Below are positions 34,052-42,715 of a stretch of DNA of 64,000 nt, in pieces. Below the pieces are notes generated by a model, which worked only from the letters and a program-made list of their open reading frames with translations, ran no database searches and was not told the origin of the DNA. Source of the stretch: Streptomyces sp. SAJ15 (GTDB lineage Bacteria > Actinomycetota > Actinomycetes > Streptomycetales > Streptomycetaceae); contig NZ_NISY01000013.1 of NCBI RefSeq assembly GCF_007595705.1, positions 124,001 through 188,000 of the forward strand. The letters run 5' to 3'. Numbering within the stretch: position 1 is the first letter of the stretch; the number at the start of each line of letters is the position of its first letter. Made by a program: the position numbers and the translations under genes.

Positions 34052-34067
34052 ACTTAGGATCGCCAGA

Positions 34068-36539
34068 ATGGCACCTCACGCACCTCATGACCCGTTCGTC
34101 CGCGTCCGCGGTGCCCGCGTGCACAATCTGCGCTCCGTCGACGTGGACGTTCCGCGCGACGCGCTCGTCGTCTTCACCGGCGTGTCGGGCTCCGGGAAGT
34201 CCTCGCTGGCCTTCGGCACCCTCTACGCGGAGGCGCAGCGGCGCTATCTGGAGTCCGTCTCGCCGTACGCCCGCCGGCTGATCCACCAGACCGAGGCACC
34301 GAAGGTGGCGGAGGTCACCGGGCTGCCGCCGGCGGTGGCGCTGGAGCAGCGGCGCTCCGCGCCCACCTCGCGTTCCTCCGTCGGCACCGTCACCACCCTG
34401 TCGAACTCGCTGCGGATGCTGTTCTCGCGGGCCGGCACCTACCCGCCGGACAGCACCGGCCGGCTGGACTCCGACGCCTTCTCGCCGAACACCGCGGCCG
34501 GCGCCTGCCCCGAGTGCCACGGGCTGGGCACGATCCACCAGGTCACCGAGGAGTCCCTGGTCCCCGACCCGTCGTTGAGCATCCGCCAGGGCGCCATCGC
34601 CGCCTGGCCCGGCGCCTGGCAGGGCAAGAACCTGCGCGACATCCTCGGCGCGCTCGGGTACGACCTCGACGCCCCCTGGCGCGACCTGCCGCCGGAGGAC
34701 CGTCGGTGGATCCTCTTCACCGACGAACAGCCCGTCGTGACCGTCCACCCCGAGCGCGAGGCCCACCGCATCCAGCGCCCCTACAAGGGCACCTACATGA
34801 GCGCCCGGCGCTATGTGCTGCACACCTTCGCGGACTCCAAGAGTCAGACGCTGCGCACCCGGGTGGGGCGGTTCATGGTGAGCGCGCCCTGCCCGGTGTG
34901 CCGGGGGCGGCGGCTGCGCGCCGAGGCGCTGGCCGTGACCTTCGCCGGACACGACATCGCGGCGCTCGCCGCGCTGCCGCTGACCGCGCTCGCGCGCGTG
35001 CTCGCCCCCGCCGTCGACGGCGCCGACGAGACCGCGGCGACGCTCGCCCACGACCTCGTCGCGCGCATCGAGGTGCTGACCGAGCTGGGCCTCGGCTACC
35101 TCAGCATGGACCGCGCCACGCCCACCCTCTCCGCGGGCGAGCTCCAGCGCCTGCGGCTGGCCACCCAGTTGCGCTCCGGCCTGTTCGGGGTGGTCTATGT
35201 GCTGGACGAGCCCTCGGCGGGGCTGCACCCGGCCGACAGCGCGGCCCTGTTGACCGTCCTGGACCGCCTCAAGGCCGCCGGGAACTCGCTGTTCGTCGTC
35301 GAGCACCACATGGACGTGGTGCGGCGCGCCGACTGGATCGTCGACGTCGGCCCGCGCGCCGGCGAGCTCGGCGGCGAGATCCTCTACAGCGGACCCGTCC
35401 CCGGCCTGGCGGACGTCGCGGCCTCGGCCACCCGCCGCTACGTCTTCCCGGACGGGGAGGAAGGGGCCGTACGCGAGCCCCGCACCCCGGCTGGCTGGCT
35501 GCGGCTGCACGGCGTGACCCGGCACAATCTGCGCGACGTCGACGCCGAGGTGCCGCTGGGTGTGTTCACCGCCGTCACCGGGGTCTCCGGCTCGGGCAAG
35601 TCCACCCTCATCTCGCAGGTGCTCGCCGAGGCGCTCGCCGAACACCTGGGCCTGGCCGGAGCGGAGGCCGAGGAACCGGAGCAGCCGGGCGCCGCCGCCC
35701 GCCCCGGCCTCGCCGACCTGCGGGCCGTCAGCGGCCTGGACGCCGTCGACCGGCTGGTACGGGTCGACCAGAAGCCCATCGGCCGCACCCCGCGCTCCAA
35801 CCTCGCCACCTACACCGGCCTCTTCGACGCCGTGCGCAAGCTGTTCGCCGGCACCGAGGAGGCCCGCGCCCGGGGCTTCAACGCCGGGCGGTTCTCCTTC
35901 AACGTCGCCGGCGGCCGCTGCGAGACCTGCCAGGGAGAGGGCTTCGTCGCCGTGGAGCTGCTCTTCCTGCCCGGCACCTACGCCCCCTGCGCGGACTGCC
36001 GGGGCGCGCGCTACAACGCCGCGACCCTCGAGGTCGGCTACCGGGGCGCCTCCATCGCCGACGTGCTGGGCATGACGGTCGACGCCGCGGCCGACTTCCT
36101 CGCCGACGTCCCGGCCGCCGCCCGCGGCCTGCGCGCCCTGCGCGAGGTGGGGCTGGGCTATCTGCGGCTGGGCCAGCCCGCCACCGAGCTGTCCGGCGGC
36201 GAGGCGCAGCGCATCAAGCTCGCCACCGAACTCCAGCGCACCCGGCGCGGCCACACCGTCTACCTGCTGGACGAGCCCACCACCGGGCTGCACCCGGCCG
36301 ACACCGAGCTCCTGCTGCGTCAGCTGCACGGTCTGGTCGACGCGGGCCACTCCGTGGTGGTGGTCGAGCACGACATGGCGGTGGTCGCCGGTGCCGACTG
36401 GGTCATCGACCTCGGCCCCGGCGGCGGGGACGAGGGCGGCCGCGTCGTCGTGAGCGGCCCGCCCGCCGTGGTGGCCCGCGCCGCGGCGAGCCGCACCGCC
36501 CCGTACCTGGCCGGGGCGGTGCGCGGACCGGAGCGCTGA
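34068..36539 (+). CDS. Short UvrA paralogue (UvrA2/DrrC-like ABC ATPase)
   Basis: 823 residues, against about 940-1010 for true UvrA. Two ABC ATPase halves: Walker A GVSGSGKSSLAFGTLYAEAQ near residue 40 and GVSGSGKSTLISQVL near 505; signatures LSAGELQRLRLATQL and LSGGEAQRIKLATEL; Walker B YVLDEPSAGLHP and YLLDEPTTGLHP. Zinc-module cysteines are seen in CPECHGLG, CPVCRGRRL, CETCQGEG and CADCRGARY. The reduced length suits the class II group, which lacks the UvrB-binding insert and includes drug-resistance (DrrC) and stress-tolerance proteins. The ATG at 34068 gives MAPHAPHDPFVRVRGARVHNLRSV, the normal N-terminus. No partner uvr genes are nearby. Confidence 0.9.
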   Translation: MAPHAPHDPFVRVRGARVHNLRSVDVDVPRDALVVFTGVSGSGKSSLAFGTLYAEAQRRYLESVSPYARRLIHQTEAPKVAEVTGLPPAVALEQRRSAPTSRSSVGTVTTLSNSLRMLFSRAGTYPPDSTGRLDSDAFSPNTAAGACPECHGLGTIHQVTEESLVPDPSLSIRQGAIAAWPGAWQGKNLRDILGALGYDLDAPWRDLPPEDRRWILFTDEQPVVTVHPEREAHRIQRPYKGTYMSARRYVLHTFADSKSQTLRTRVGRFMVSAPCPVCRGRRLRAEALAVTFAGHDIAALAALPLTALARVLAPAVDGADETAATLAHDLVARIEVLTELGLGYLSMDRATPTLSAGELQRLRLATQLRSGLFGVVYVLDEPSAGLHPADSAALLTVLDRLKAAGNSLFVVEHHMDVVRRADWIVDVGPRAGELGGEILYSGPVPGLADVAASATRRYVFPDGEEGAVREPRTPAGWLRLHGVTRHNLRDVDAEVPLGVFTAVTGVSGSGKSTLISQVLAEALAEHLGLAGAEAEEPEQPGAAARPGLADLRAVSGLDAVDRLVRVDQKPIGRTPRSNLATYTGLFDAVRKLFAGTEEARARGFNAGRFSFNVAGGRCETCQGEGFVAVELLFLPGTYAPCADCRGARYNAATLEVGYRGASIADVLGMTVDAAADFLADVPAAARGLRALREVGLGYLRLGQPATELSGGEAQRIKLATELQRTRRGHTVYLLDEPTTGLHPADTELLLRQLHGLVDAGHSVVVVEHDMAVVAGADWVIDLGPGGGDEGGRVVVSGPPAVVARAAASRTAPYLAGAVRGPER

Positions 36540-36600
36540 GGAGCCGCCGACGTCCGCCAAAGGCGTGGCCCGCCGGCCGTGTCGACGGGCCGGCACGGCG

Positions 36601-38055
36601 CTACAGTTCGCCGCCGGGGATCGCGCGGCGGCGCACCTCCGCCTCCTCCTTGGCCAGCTCCGACTTCCGGTAGCCGTAGGCGAAGTAGATGACCGCGCCG
36701 ATGGCGAACCAGATGGCGAACCGCACCCAGGTCCGCCAGTCCAGGTAGGTGATCAGCCAGATGGAGGAGGCGACCCCGACCAGGGGCACCAGCGGCATCC
36801 ACGGGCAGTAGAACTGGCGCGGCAGCTCGGGCCGTCGGTAGCGCAGCACGATGACGGAGACGCAGACCACCGCGAAGGCCAGCAGAATGCCGATGTTGGT
36901 GAGCTCCGCCGCCTCGCCGATCTTGACGAAGCCGGCGATGCCCGCCGAGGCGAAGCCGACGATCCAGGTGACCCGGGTGGGCACGTGCCGGGTCGGGTGG
37001 GTCTTGGCGAACCAGTGCGGCAGCAGACCGTCGCGGCTCATGGAGAACCAGACCCGGGTGACGCCCAGCATGAAGGTGAACATGACGGTGAGGATGCCGA
37101 TGATCGCGCCCACCGCGATCACATCGGCGACGCCGCTGAGCCCCACCGCCTTGAAGGCGCTGGAGAAGCCGCTCTCCGGGTCGATGTCCGTGTAGTTCTG
37201 CATGCCGGTCAGCACCAGACAGGCCAGCACGTACAGCACCATCGAGATGCCCAGCGAGTACAGGATCGCCTTCGGCATGTGCCGCTGCGCGTCCTTGGAC
37301 TCCTCGGCCGCCGTACTCATCGCGTCATAGCCGAAGACCGCGAAGAAGACGGTCGCGGCGCCGGTGAACGCGCCGCCGATGCCATAGGGGAAGAACGGCG
37401 TGTAGTTGTCGGTGTTGATGTGGAAGAAGCCGATCACGATGACCAGCAGCACCACCGCCACCTTCAACACCACCACGACCATCTCGAACCGGGCCGCGCT
37501 CTTGATGCCCAGGTTGAGCAGGTACGCCACGAACAGGCACAGGATCACGGCGAAGAGGTCGATCCGATGGCCCGGCCCGGTGCCCGGCGCGCCCAGCATC
37601 CAGGCCGGCAGGTCCGCGCCCATCTCGCCCACCAGGAACGAGAAGTAGCCGGAGATGCCGATCGCGACCACCGCGACGATCGCCGTGTACTCCAGCAGCA
37701 GGTCCCAGCCGATGAACCAGCCCGCGAACTCGCCGAGCACCGCGTAGCCATAGGTGTAGGCCGAGCCCGCCTTCGGGATGAGCCCGGCGAACTCCGCGTA
37801 GCTGAAGGCGGCCGCCGCGCTCGCCACGCCGGCGATGAGGAACGAGATGAGCACCGCCGGCCCGGCCGTGCCGTTGGCGACCGCGCCCGCCAGCGTGAAG
37901 ATGCCGGCGCCGATGATGCCGCCGACACCGATGGCGGTGAGCTGCCACAGCCCCAGGGCGCGGGTCAGCCGCTCGCTCGTGGCCCCCTCGGGCTCCTCGA
38001 TGTGGTCGATCGGTTTCTGGCGCAGTACGCCCGATCCCATTCGGAGTCTGGCCAT
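36601..38055 (-). CDS. APC-family amino acid permease, cationic amino acid transporter type
   Basis: 484 residues with about 12 membrane helices. The family start is clear: LGLWQLTAIGVGGIIGAGIF (helix 1), then SFLIAGVASAAAAFSYAEFA and GSAYTYGYAVLGEFAGWFIGWDLLLEY. FFAVFGYDAMSTAAEESKDAQR and GVTRVWFSMSRDGLLP are conserved in the YfnA/CAT subgroup. It imports an amino acid, most likely by exchange or proton symport; the substrate is not determinable here. The ATG at 38055 gives MARLRMGSGVLRQKPIDHIEE, the usual cytosolic lead. Longer frames to 38430 run through low-complexity sequence. A stand-alone gene; a weak inverted repeat at 36573-36595 past its end may be a terminator. Confidence 0.92.
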   Translation of the reverse strand: MARLRMGSGVLRQKPIDHIEEPEGATSERLTRALGLWQLTAIGVGGIIGAGIFTLAGAVANGTAGPAVLISFLIAGVASAAAAFSYAEFAGLIPKAGSAYTYGYAVLGEFAGWFIGWDLLLEYTAIVAVVAIGISGYFSFLVGEMGADLPAWMLGAPGTGPGHRIDLFAVILCLFVAYLLNLGIKSAARFEMVVVVLKVAVVLLVIVIGFFHINTDNYTPFFPYGIGGAFTGAATVFFAVFGYDAMSTAAEESKDAQRHMPKAILYSLGISMVLYVLACLVLTGMQNYTDIDPESGFSSAFKAVGLSGVADVIAVGAIIGILTVMFTFMLGVTRVWFSMSRDGLLPHWFAKTHPTRHVPTRVTWIVGFASAGIAGFVKIGEAAELTNIGILLAFAVVCVSVIVLRYRRPELPRQFYCPWMPLVPLVGVASSIWLITYLDWRTWVRFAIWFAIGAVIYFAYGYRKSELAKEEAEVRRRAIPGGEL

Positions 38056-38520
38056 GGTCTGTCCTCTCCGCCGACGCCGACTGCTGACGGCCGATGATGA
38101 TGAAGCAGCCCGGAGGCCGTGGGAAGGCACCGCGCTGGACCATGGCCGGATCCGGGCCCCGGCGCCGGCGGGGGTCGGCGGCGGACGCGACCGGCCGGCG
38201 GCCGACGCCCGGCGGTTGCCACCTGACGCCCGGCGGCTGACGCGCGACGCCCGGCGGTCGGCGCCCGGCGTGGCGCGGGTCGCAGGCCGTGCGGCCCGCG
38301 GCATCGGGGGCATGTGCGGCCCGCGCGCCGGGCGCGGCGACCGGCCGCGCGGTGCCGACGGCGGCGGGACCGCGGTACGCCCCGCCCACCCGCCTCGTCC
38401 TGCGCGCTCCGCGCGGTGTCGGCCATGCACGCACCGTAGTCAGCGTCGGCCGTCGGCGCAGCCGGGGCGTGGTGTGCGGGTGACCGGGCGGACGTGGGGG
38501 CGCTGCGGCACACTGGTCAC
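38056..38520. other. Gene-free GC-rich gap with 21-bp repeats
   Basis: Between the divergent permease and glycosylase genes. I see no credible gene. The segment contains three copies of GACGCCCGGCGG spaced exactly 21 bp apart (38204, 38225, 38246) and a decayed fourth (GCGCCCGGCG near 38261). Promoters for the two flanking genes must lie here but no clear -35/-10 pair stands out. Confidence 0.6.
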
Positions 38521-39399
38521 ATGCCGGAGCTGCCCGAGGTCGAGGCCCTCGCCGGGTACTTGGCCGAACACGCGGTCGGCCGGGAGATCGCCCGGGTGTA
38601 CCCGGTCGCGGTCAGCGTGCTCAAGACGTACGACCCGCCGCTGACGGAGCTGGAGGGCCGCCCCCTCACGGCCGCCGGGCGGTACGGAAAGTTCCTGCAC
38701 CTCGCCACCGGCGACGGCCCCCACCTGGTGATGCACCTCGCTCGCGCCGGCTGGCTGCGCTGGCGGGACGAGCTCCCGCGGGAGCCGCCGCGCCCCGGCA
38801 GGGGACCGCTGGCGCTGCGGGTGCGGCTGGTCGAGCGGGAGGGCGCGGCCGGAGCCGGTTTCGACCTCACCGAGGCCGGCACGAAGAAGGGGCTCGCCGT
38901 CTACTGCGTCCGCGACCCGCGGGACGTCCCCGGGGTCGCCCGCCTGGGCCCCGACCCGCTCGACGCCGCCTTCGACTACGCCGCCTTCGCCGCCCTGCTG
39001 CGCGGCCAACGGCACCAGATCAAGGGTCTGTTGCGCGACCAGTCCGTCATCGCGGGCATCGGGAACGCCTACTCCGACGAGATCCTGCACGCCGCTCGCC
39101 TCTCGCCCTACCGCCTGGCCGTCGACCTCACGGCGGAGGAGACCGCAACCCTCTACGAGGCGATGGGCACCACCCTGCGGGACGCCGTCGAACGCTCACG
39201 CGGGCTGGCGGCGGGGGAGCTGAAGGCGGAGAAGAAGACCGGCCTCCGGGTGCACGGCCGGACCGGCCAACCCTGCCCGGTCTGCGGCGACACCATCCGC
39301 GAGGTGTCCTTCAGCGACTCCACGCTCCAGTACTGCCCCACCTGCCAGACCGGCGGCAAGCCCCTGGCCGACCGACGACTGTCACGCCTGCTGAAGTAA
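38521..39399 (+). CDS. Fpg/Nei-family DNA glycosylase
   Basis: Base-excision repair enzyme that removes oxidised bases and nicks the abasic site. 292 residues. After Met the catalytic N-terminus is PELPEVE with Pro as nucleophile and the following Glu. Further marks are the beta-turn KFLHLATGDG with its Lys, the H2TH segment LLRDQSVIAGIGNAYSDEILHAARLSP and a C-terminal zinc finger of form CPVCGDTIREVSFSDSTLQYCPTCQ (Cys pairs at about 258/261 and 278/281). The ATG at 38521 is fixed because the catalytic Pro must be residue 2; an in-frame ATG 27 bp upstream would not work. Whether it prefers 8-oxoguanine or pyrimidines cannot be decided from sequence. Confidence 0.92.
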   Translation: MPELPEVEALAGYLAEHAVGREIARVYPVAVSVLKTYDPPLTELEGRPLTAAGRYGKFLHLATGDGPHLVMHLARAGWLRWRDELPREPPRPGRGPLALRVRLVEREGAAGAGFDLTEAGTKKGLAVYCVRDPRDVPGVARLGPDPLDAAFDYAAFAALLRGQRHQIKGLLRDQSVIAGIGNAYSDEILHAARLSPYRLAVDLTAEETATLYEAMGTTLRDAVERSRGLAAGELKAEKKTGLRVHGRTGQPCPVCGDTIREVSFSDSTLQYCPTCQTGGKPLADRRLSRLLK

Positions 39400-40330
39400 C
39401 CGGCTGCCCCACCTGACGAGGGCGAACCCCCGACCGCGCGAGAGCGCGGCGTCCCACGGGTGTGCGTCGGCTCGCGTGACGATTGGCCGAGGTGTGCCGA
39501 CCGCGCGGGTGTGCCGTCGGCCGTGCGGGAGGTGTGCTGGCCTGCCGCCGGGCGTGCGTGGGGCGCTTCCCGGCACGGCTGTGCCCGTTCAGCGCGCGTG
39601 TGCCGGACCGGCGGTGCCAGCCCGTGCTCCCGGGGTGGGGCGTCCCGAGGGTGCGGCGAGGGGCGGGGGCGCGCTGTCCATGCCGCCGGTCGCGCGAGGG
39701 CGTCGTCCGTCCGGGAGTACCGGCCCCCGCGCGGTGCGCGATACGCGGTACGCGGGGCGCGCCGGGCGTGGTCCCCGTGTGCCGGTCGCGCCGTATGCGT
39801 CGGCAGCGGTGCGGGCCAGCCGCGCTGGAGGTGCGCTGAGCCCGACGCCGAGACCACGCGCGGGGCGCCGACCGCGCGGGCTGTGCCGGCCGCGCGGGCG
39901 CGGCGGTTCGGCGCGTCCGTGCGCGGTCCGCGCACATGCGTGGGGCGCGGTCGCCGAACGCGGAGGTACGCCGCCCACGCGCAGGGGGCCGGGTGCGCGC
40001 GTGCGTCGAACGCGCGGGGCGCGCCGGCGCGCGCCGTACGGACCTGCCCGGCCCCGTACGGCGCGCGGGGCGCGGCGGCCCACGTGGTCGCGAGCCGGCC
40101 GCGCGGGTGTGGGGCTGCTGGGCGTCGTCAGCCATGGTGCCGGCTGCGCGGTGGGGTGCCGGCCATGCGGGACGTGAGCCGCCGCGCGGACGCCCTGTAA
40201 TTCACCCTCTTGACGTGATCGCGTTCGATTAGGCTGAGGTCATGCTTTGACGCCTGCCCGGCATCCGGGCACCCCCGTGACTCCTTCGTCCGTCGCATAC
40301 CGAACCGCGTCACACGAAGGAGACCTTTCC
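39400..40330. other. 930-bp gene-poor, extremely G/C-rich stretch
   Basis: All six frames are open for long distances because stops are rare in this GC, but no frame has a family-like product, a ribosome-binding site with a sensible start, or consistent third-position bias. The products on both strands are Arg/Ala/Pro/Gly-rich and of the shadow type. Short words such as CGCGCGGG and GTGTGCCG recur. The last 130 bp (about 40195-40330) become A/T-richer (TTGACGTGATCGCG around 40211) and probably hold the promoter of the kinase gene. I see nothing else in it. Confidence 0.55.
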
Positions 40331-41257
40331 ATGAACACGTCGACCACCATCGACGTACCCGACGCCTTCGCGGCGTCGTACGGCGCGCACGACCCCCAGG
40401 CGCGGGCCTGGGTCGCCGCGCTGCCCCGGCTCGCAGCCGACCTTCTCGAACGCTGGGAGCTGCGGCTCGACGGCCCGACCGCGTACGGCATGGCCTCGCT
40501 CGTCCTGCCGGTGCTCCGGGCCGACGGCACTCCCGCCGTGCTCAAGCTCCAGCAGCTCCGGGAGGAGACCGCCGGTGCCGCCGTCGGGCTGCGGGCGTGG
40601 CGGGGCGAGGGCATGGTGCGCCTGCTCGACCACGACGAGGCCAGCGGCGCCCAGCTGCTGGAACGGCTGGACGGGTCCCGTTCCCTGTCCTCGGTGGCCG
40701 ACGACGAGGCCGCCATGCGGATCCTGGCCGCGCTGATGGCCCGTCTGACCTCGGTACCGGCCCCCGACGGGCTGCGGCGGCTGTCCGACATCGCCGCCGC
40801 CATGCTCGACGAGGTCCCGCGGGCCGTGCCCGCCCTGCGTGACCCCGCGGAACGGCGCCTGGTGCGGACCTGCGCGTCGGCCGTGGCCGAACTGATCGGC
40901 GAGTCCGGCGACCGCCTGCTGCACTGGGACCTGCACTACGACAACGTCCTCGCCGGCGAGCGGGAGCCCTGGCTGGCCATCGACCCCGAACCGCTCGCAG
41001 GCGATCCCGGGTTCGAGCTGCTGCCGGCGTTGGACAACCGGTGGGACGAGGTGACGGCGACGGGCGACGTGGAGCGGGCGGTGCACCGCCGCTTCGACCT
41101 GCTGACCGAGGCCGTCGGCCTCGACCGGCAGCGGGCCACCGGCTGGACCCTCGGCCGGGTGCTGCAGAACGCGCTGTGGGACGTCGAGGACGGCAGGACG
41201 ACGCTGGAGCCGGCCCAGGTCGCCATCGCTGCGGCCCTGCTGCGCCGTTCGGCATAG
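40331..41257 (+). CDS. Aminoglycoside/hydroxyurea-type phosphotransferase, APH(6)-like
   Basis: 308 residues of the protein-kinase-like phosphotransferase fold, closest in form to the streptomycin 6-kinase/hydroxyurea-resistance family. Signs are GMASLVLPVLRADGTPAVLKLQ with the ATP Lys, LLERLDGSRSLSS in the hinge, the catalytic loop LLHWDLHYDNVLAGE (Asp as base, Asn for metal; W replaces the usual G) and WLAIDPEPLAGDPGFELLP with the metal-binding Asp. The ATG at 40331 follows CGAAGGAGACC. It stands alone, so it is probably an intrinsic detoxification or resistance kinase; the true substrate is unknown and activity on streptomycin should not be assumed. Confidence 0.88.
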   Translation: MNTSTTIDVPDAFAASYGAHDPQARAWVAALPRLAADLLERWELRLDGPTAYGMASLVLPVLRADGTPAVLKLQQLREETAGAAVGLRAWRGEGMVRLLDHDEASGAQLLERLDGSRSLSSVADDEAAMRILAALMARLTSVPAPDGLRRLSDIAAAMLDEVPRAVPALRDPAERRLVRTCASAVAELIGESGDRLLHWDLHYDNVLAGEREPWLAIDPEPLAGDPGFELLPALDNRWDEVTATGDVERAVHRRFDLLTEAVGLDRQRATGWTLGRVLQNALWDVEDGRTTLEPAQVAIAAALLRRSA

Positions 41258-41615
41258 GGTCGCGGGAGGCTGGCGCGCCGCGTCGTCCGCCGGGTGGCCT
41301 GCTGCTGGGGCACCACCTGCTGGGAGCACGCCGCCCGGCTCCCGCGCCGCCCGAAGCCCGAGACCACTGGAGACCCGCGCCGCCCGGCTCCCGCGCCGTG
41401 GGGCGGCTGGGCGGCGGGCCCGGTCCGTGTCCCGGCGGCGTCGCGCGCCGTAGGGCCTCGCGCGCCGTAGCCGGGCCCCGCGCGGGCCGTCGGGCCCAAG
41501 GGCGGCCGGGCACTCGCGCGGGAGCCGGGCCCTCCCGCGGGCCGTCTGGCCGCCCCGCGCGGGCGGTCGGGCCCCCGCGCGGGCGGGTTAGCTCGCCGAA
41601 GGAGCGACCACCCGA
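41258..41615. other. Gene-free GC-rich gap
   Basis: Between the kinase gene and the mbtH terminator. No credible gene on either strand. It contains several imperfect copies of CCGCGCGGGCxGTCxGGCC between about 41470 and 41580. Nothing else is recognised. Confidence 0.5.
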
Positions 41616-41654
41616 CCGGGCGCACGCCGTGGACGCGCCACGGCGTGCGCCCGG
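41616..41654 (-). terminator. Perfect 17-bp hairpin after the mbtH-like gene
   Basis: CCGGGCGCACGCCGTGG (41616-41632) and CCACGGCGTGCGCCCGG (41638-41654) form a perfect stem with a 5-base loop, 12 bp beyond the stop codon of the minus-strand MbtH gene. Confidence 0.85.
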
Positions 41655-41666
41655 CCCGGTGGGGTG

Positions 41667-41882
41667 CTACGACGCGCCGTCCATCGCGGCGACAAGGCTC
41701 TTGGGGCGCATGTCGGTCCACTGCGTCTCGATGTGGTCCAGGCACTCCTGACGGCTGCTCTCCCCGAGGGCCACGGTCCAGCCCTCCGGCACCTCCGCGA
41801 AGGAGGGCCACAGCGAGTGCTGGCCCTCGTCGTTGACGAGCACGAGGTAGAGCGCGTCCGGGTTCTCGAACGGGTTGGTCAT
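41667..41882 (-). CDS. Orphan MbtH-family protein
   Basis: 71 residues: the full MbtH pattern, with NPFENPDALYLVLVNDEGQHSLWP, a P-x-GW pair (PEGWTVALG) and the C-terminal CLDHIETQWTDMRPKSL. These small proteins bind the adenylation domains of nonribosomal peptide synthetases and are needed for their folding or activity. No NRPS or adenylation-condensation protein lies in this window; the nearest adenylating enzyme is the acyl-AMP ligase 12 kb away, which is not a usual MbtH client. It probably serves NRPSs elsewhere on the chromosome. The ATG at 41882 is followed by MTNPFE, the standard start. It is flanked by two perfect hairpins. Confidence 0.95.
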   Translation of the reverse strand: MTNPFENPDALYLVLVNDEGQHSLWPSFAEVPEGWTVALGESSRQECLDHIETQWTDMRPKSLVAAMDGAS

Positions 41883-41911
41883 GGGCCTTCCCCTCAGGTC
41901 ACAGGTTCTTG

Positions 41912-41950
41912 ACGGTCGGTCGGGTGGACGCCGCCCACCCGACCGACCGT
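41912..41950. promoter_or_regulatory. Perfect 16-bp hairpin upstream of the mbtH-like gene
   Basis: ACGGTCGGTCGGGTGG (41912-41927) pairs with CCACCCGACCGACCGT (41935-41950) across a 7-base loop. It starts 30 bp before the MbtH start codon, in its 5' leader if transcription begins further up. It could be an operator, an attenuator in the leader, or a terminator for unseen transcription; position alone does not decide. Confidence 0.6.
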
Positions 41951-42117
41951 GTCACGACCGTATCCCGCGCGGCCGCCGGAAGCGGTGGCGGGGGACCCTG
42001 ACGATGTGCTGTACGGGTCGGGTATGTCCGGGCACACTGGGCATCCCCCACCTTCTGTTCCGCCCGGAGGCTGCGGCGTCGGCGATCGCGAGGGGGATCG
42101 CCAACGGGGAGACGACG

Positions 42118-42576
42118 ATGGCATGGAATCCACTGCTCAAACGGTTTTCCGCGCGACTGCGTGAGGAGAACGCCCTGCTGCGCGCGGAGGCCGCCGAACT
42201 GCGCGCCGAACAGCGCATGCTGCGCGCGGAGGCGGAGCTCCCGCATCCGGTGGTGTCGGAACTGCTCGCCATAGCCGACCGGCTCACCGAACTCACCAAG
42301 GAGGGCGGCGCGCCCGCCGACGCCGCCCAGGCCGCGGCCGCGCTGCGCTGGCTGGACGGCCGGCTGTCCCGGCTGCTGTCCGCCTGCGACGTGGCCGACG
42401 TCCACGACGAGGGGCCCGTCGACCCGGCCCGCCACCACGTCGTCGGCGTCCGTCCCGCCGACGACGGCCGTCCCATCGGCTCGATAGCGGAAACCGTCCG
42501 CCGCGGCTATGCCTGGCACGGGCATGTCCTGCGCCACCAGCAGGTCATCGTCTACGTCGAGCCGGACCCCGACTGA
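42118..42576 (+). CDS. GrpE-like small protein
   Basis: 152 residues. An N-terminal Glu/Ala/Arg-rich helix (residues 5-45; LREENALLRAEAAELRAEQRMLRAEAEL as two heptad-like blocks) predicts a coiled coil. The rest has the form of a GrpE head: LLAIADRLTEL, LLSACDVADVHDEG, then VDPARHHVVGVRPAD and GSIAETVRRGYAWHGHVLRHQQVIVYVE, matching the D-P-x-x-H and G-x-V-x-E-V-x-x-x-G-Y-x-x-x-x-x-V-L-R-P-x-x-V pattern. True GrpE sits next to dnaK; this one does not, so it is a stand-alone paralogue. It may serve an Hsp70-like partner elsewhere. The ATG at 42118 follows GGGGAGACG. The family assignment rests on the C-terminal motif. Confidence 0.75.
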   Translation: MAWNPLLKRFSARLREENALLRAEAAELRAEQRMLRAEAELPHPVVSELLAIADRLTELTKEGGAPADAAQAAAALRWLDGRLSRLLSACDVADVHDEGPVDPARHHVVGVRPADDGRPIGSIAETVRRGYAWHGHVLRHQQVIVYVEPDPD

Positions 42577-42715
42577 CCCGCGTCGAGCCCCTGATTCCGC
42601 CCCGGGCGGTCTGGACGTCCCGCGCCCGCCCCTGATAGCGCTGGTCCTGCCCCTGCCCCTGCCCCTGCCCCGCCCGACCGGCACATCACCGGTTCCGACC
42701 GCTGGGAGCACCCCC

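Noticed and set aside
33738..34067. A 110-residue N-terminal extension of the UvrA-like protein
   Set aside because: It would be encoded by the 22-bp repeats in rotating frames, while normal UvrA homology starts at the ATG at 34068.
39459..40232. Several overlapping 100-270-codon frames in the gap after the Fpg-like gene
   Set aside because: Products are Arg/Gly/Ala-rich on both strands, none has a ribosome-binding site plus codon bias, and none resembles a family.
40331..41257. Calling the kinase a streptomycin resistance gene
   Set aside because: Only the general APH(6)/hydroxyurea kinase pattern is visible. The catalytic loop has a Trp at a usually Gly position and there is no aminoglycoside cluster nearby.
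41667..41882. MbtH protein as part of the isonitrile cluster
   Set aside because: It is more than 4 kb away, on the other strand, between hairpins, with unrelated genes between, and the cluster has no NRPS adenylation domain.
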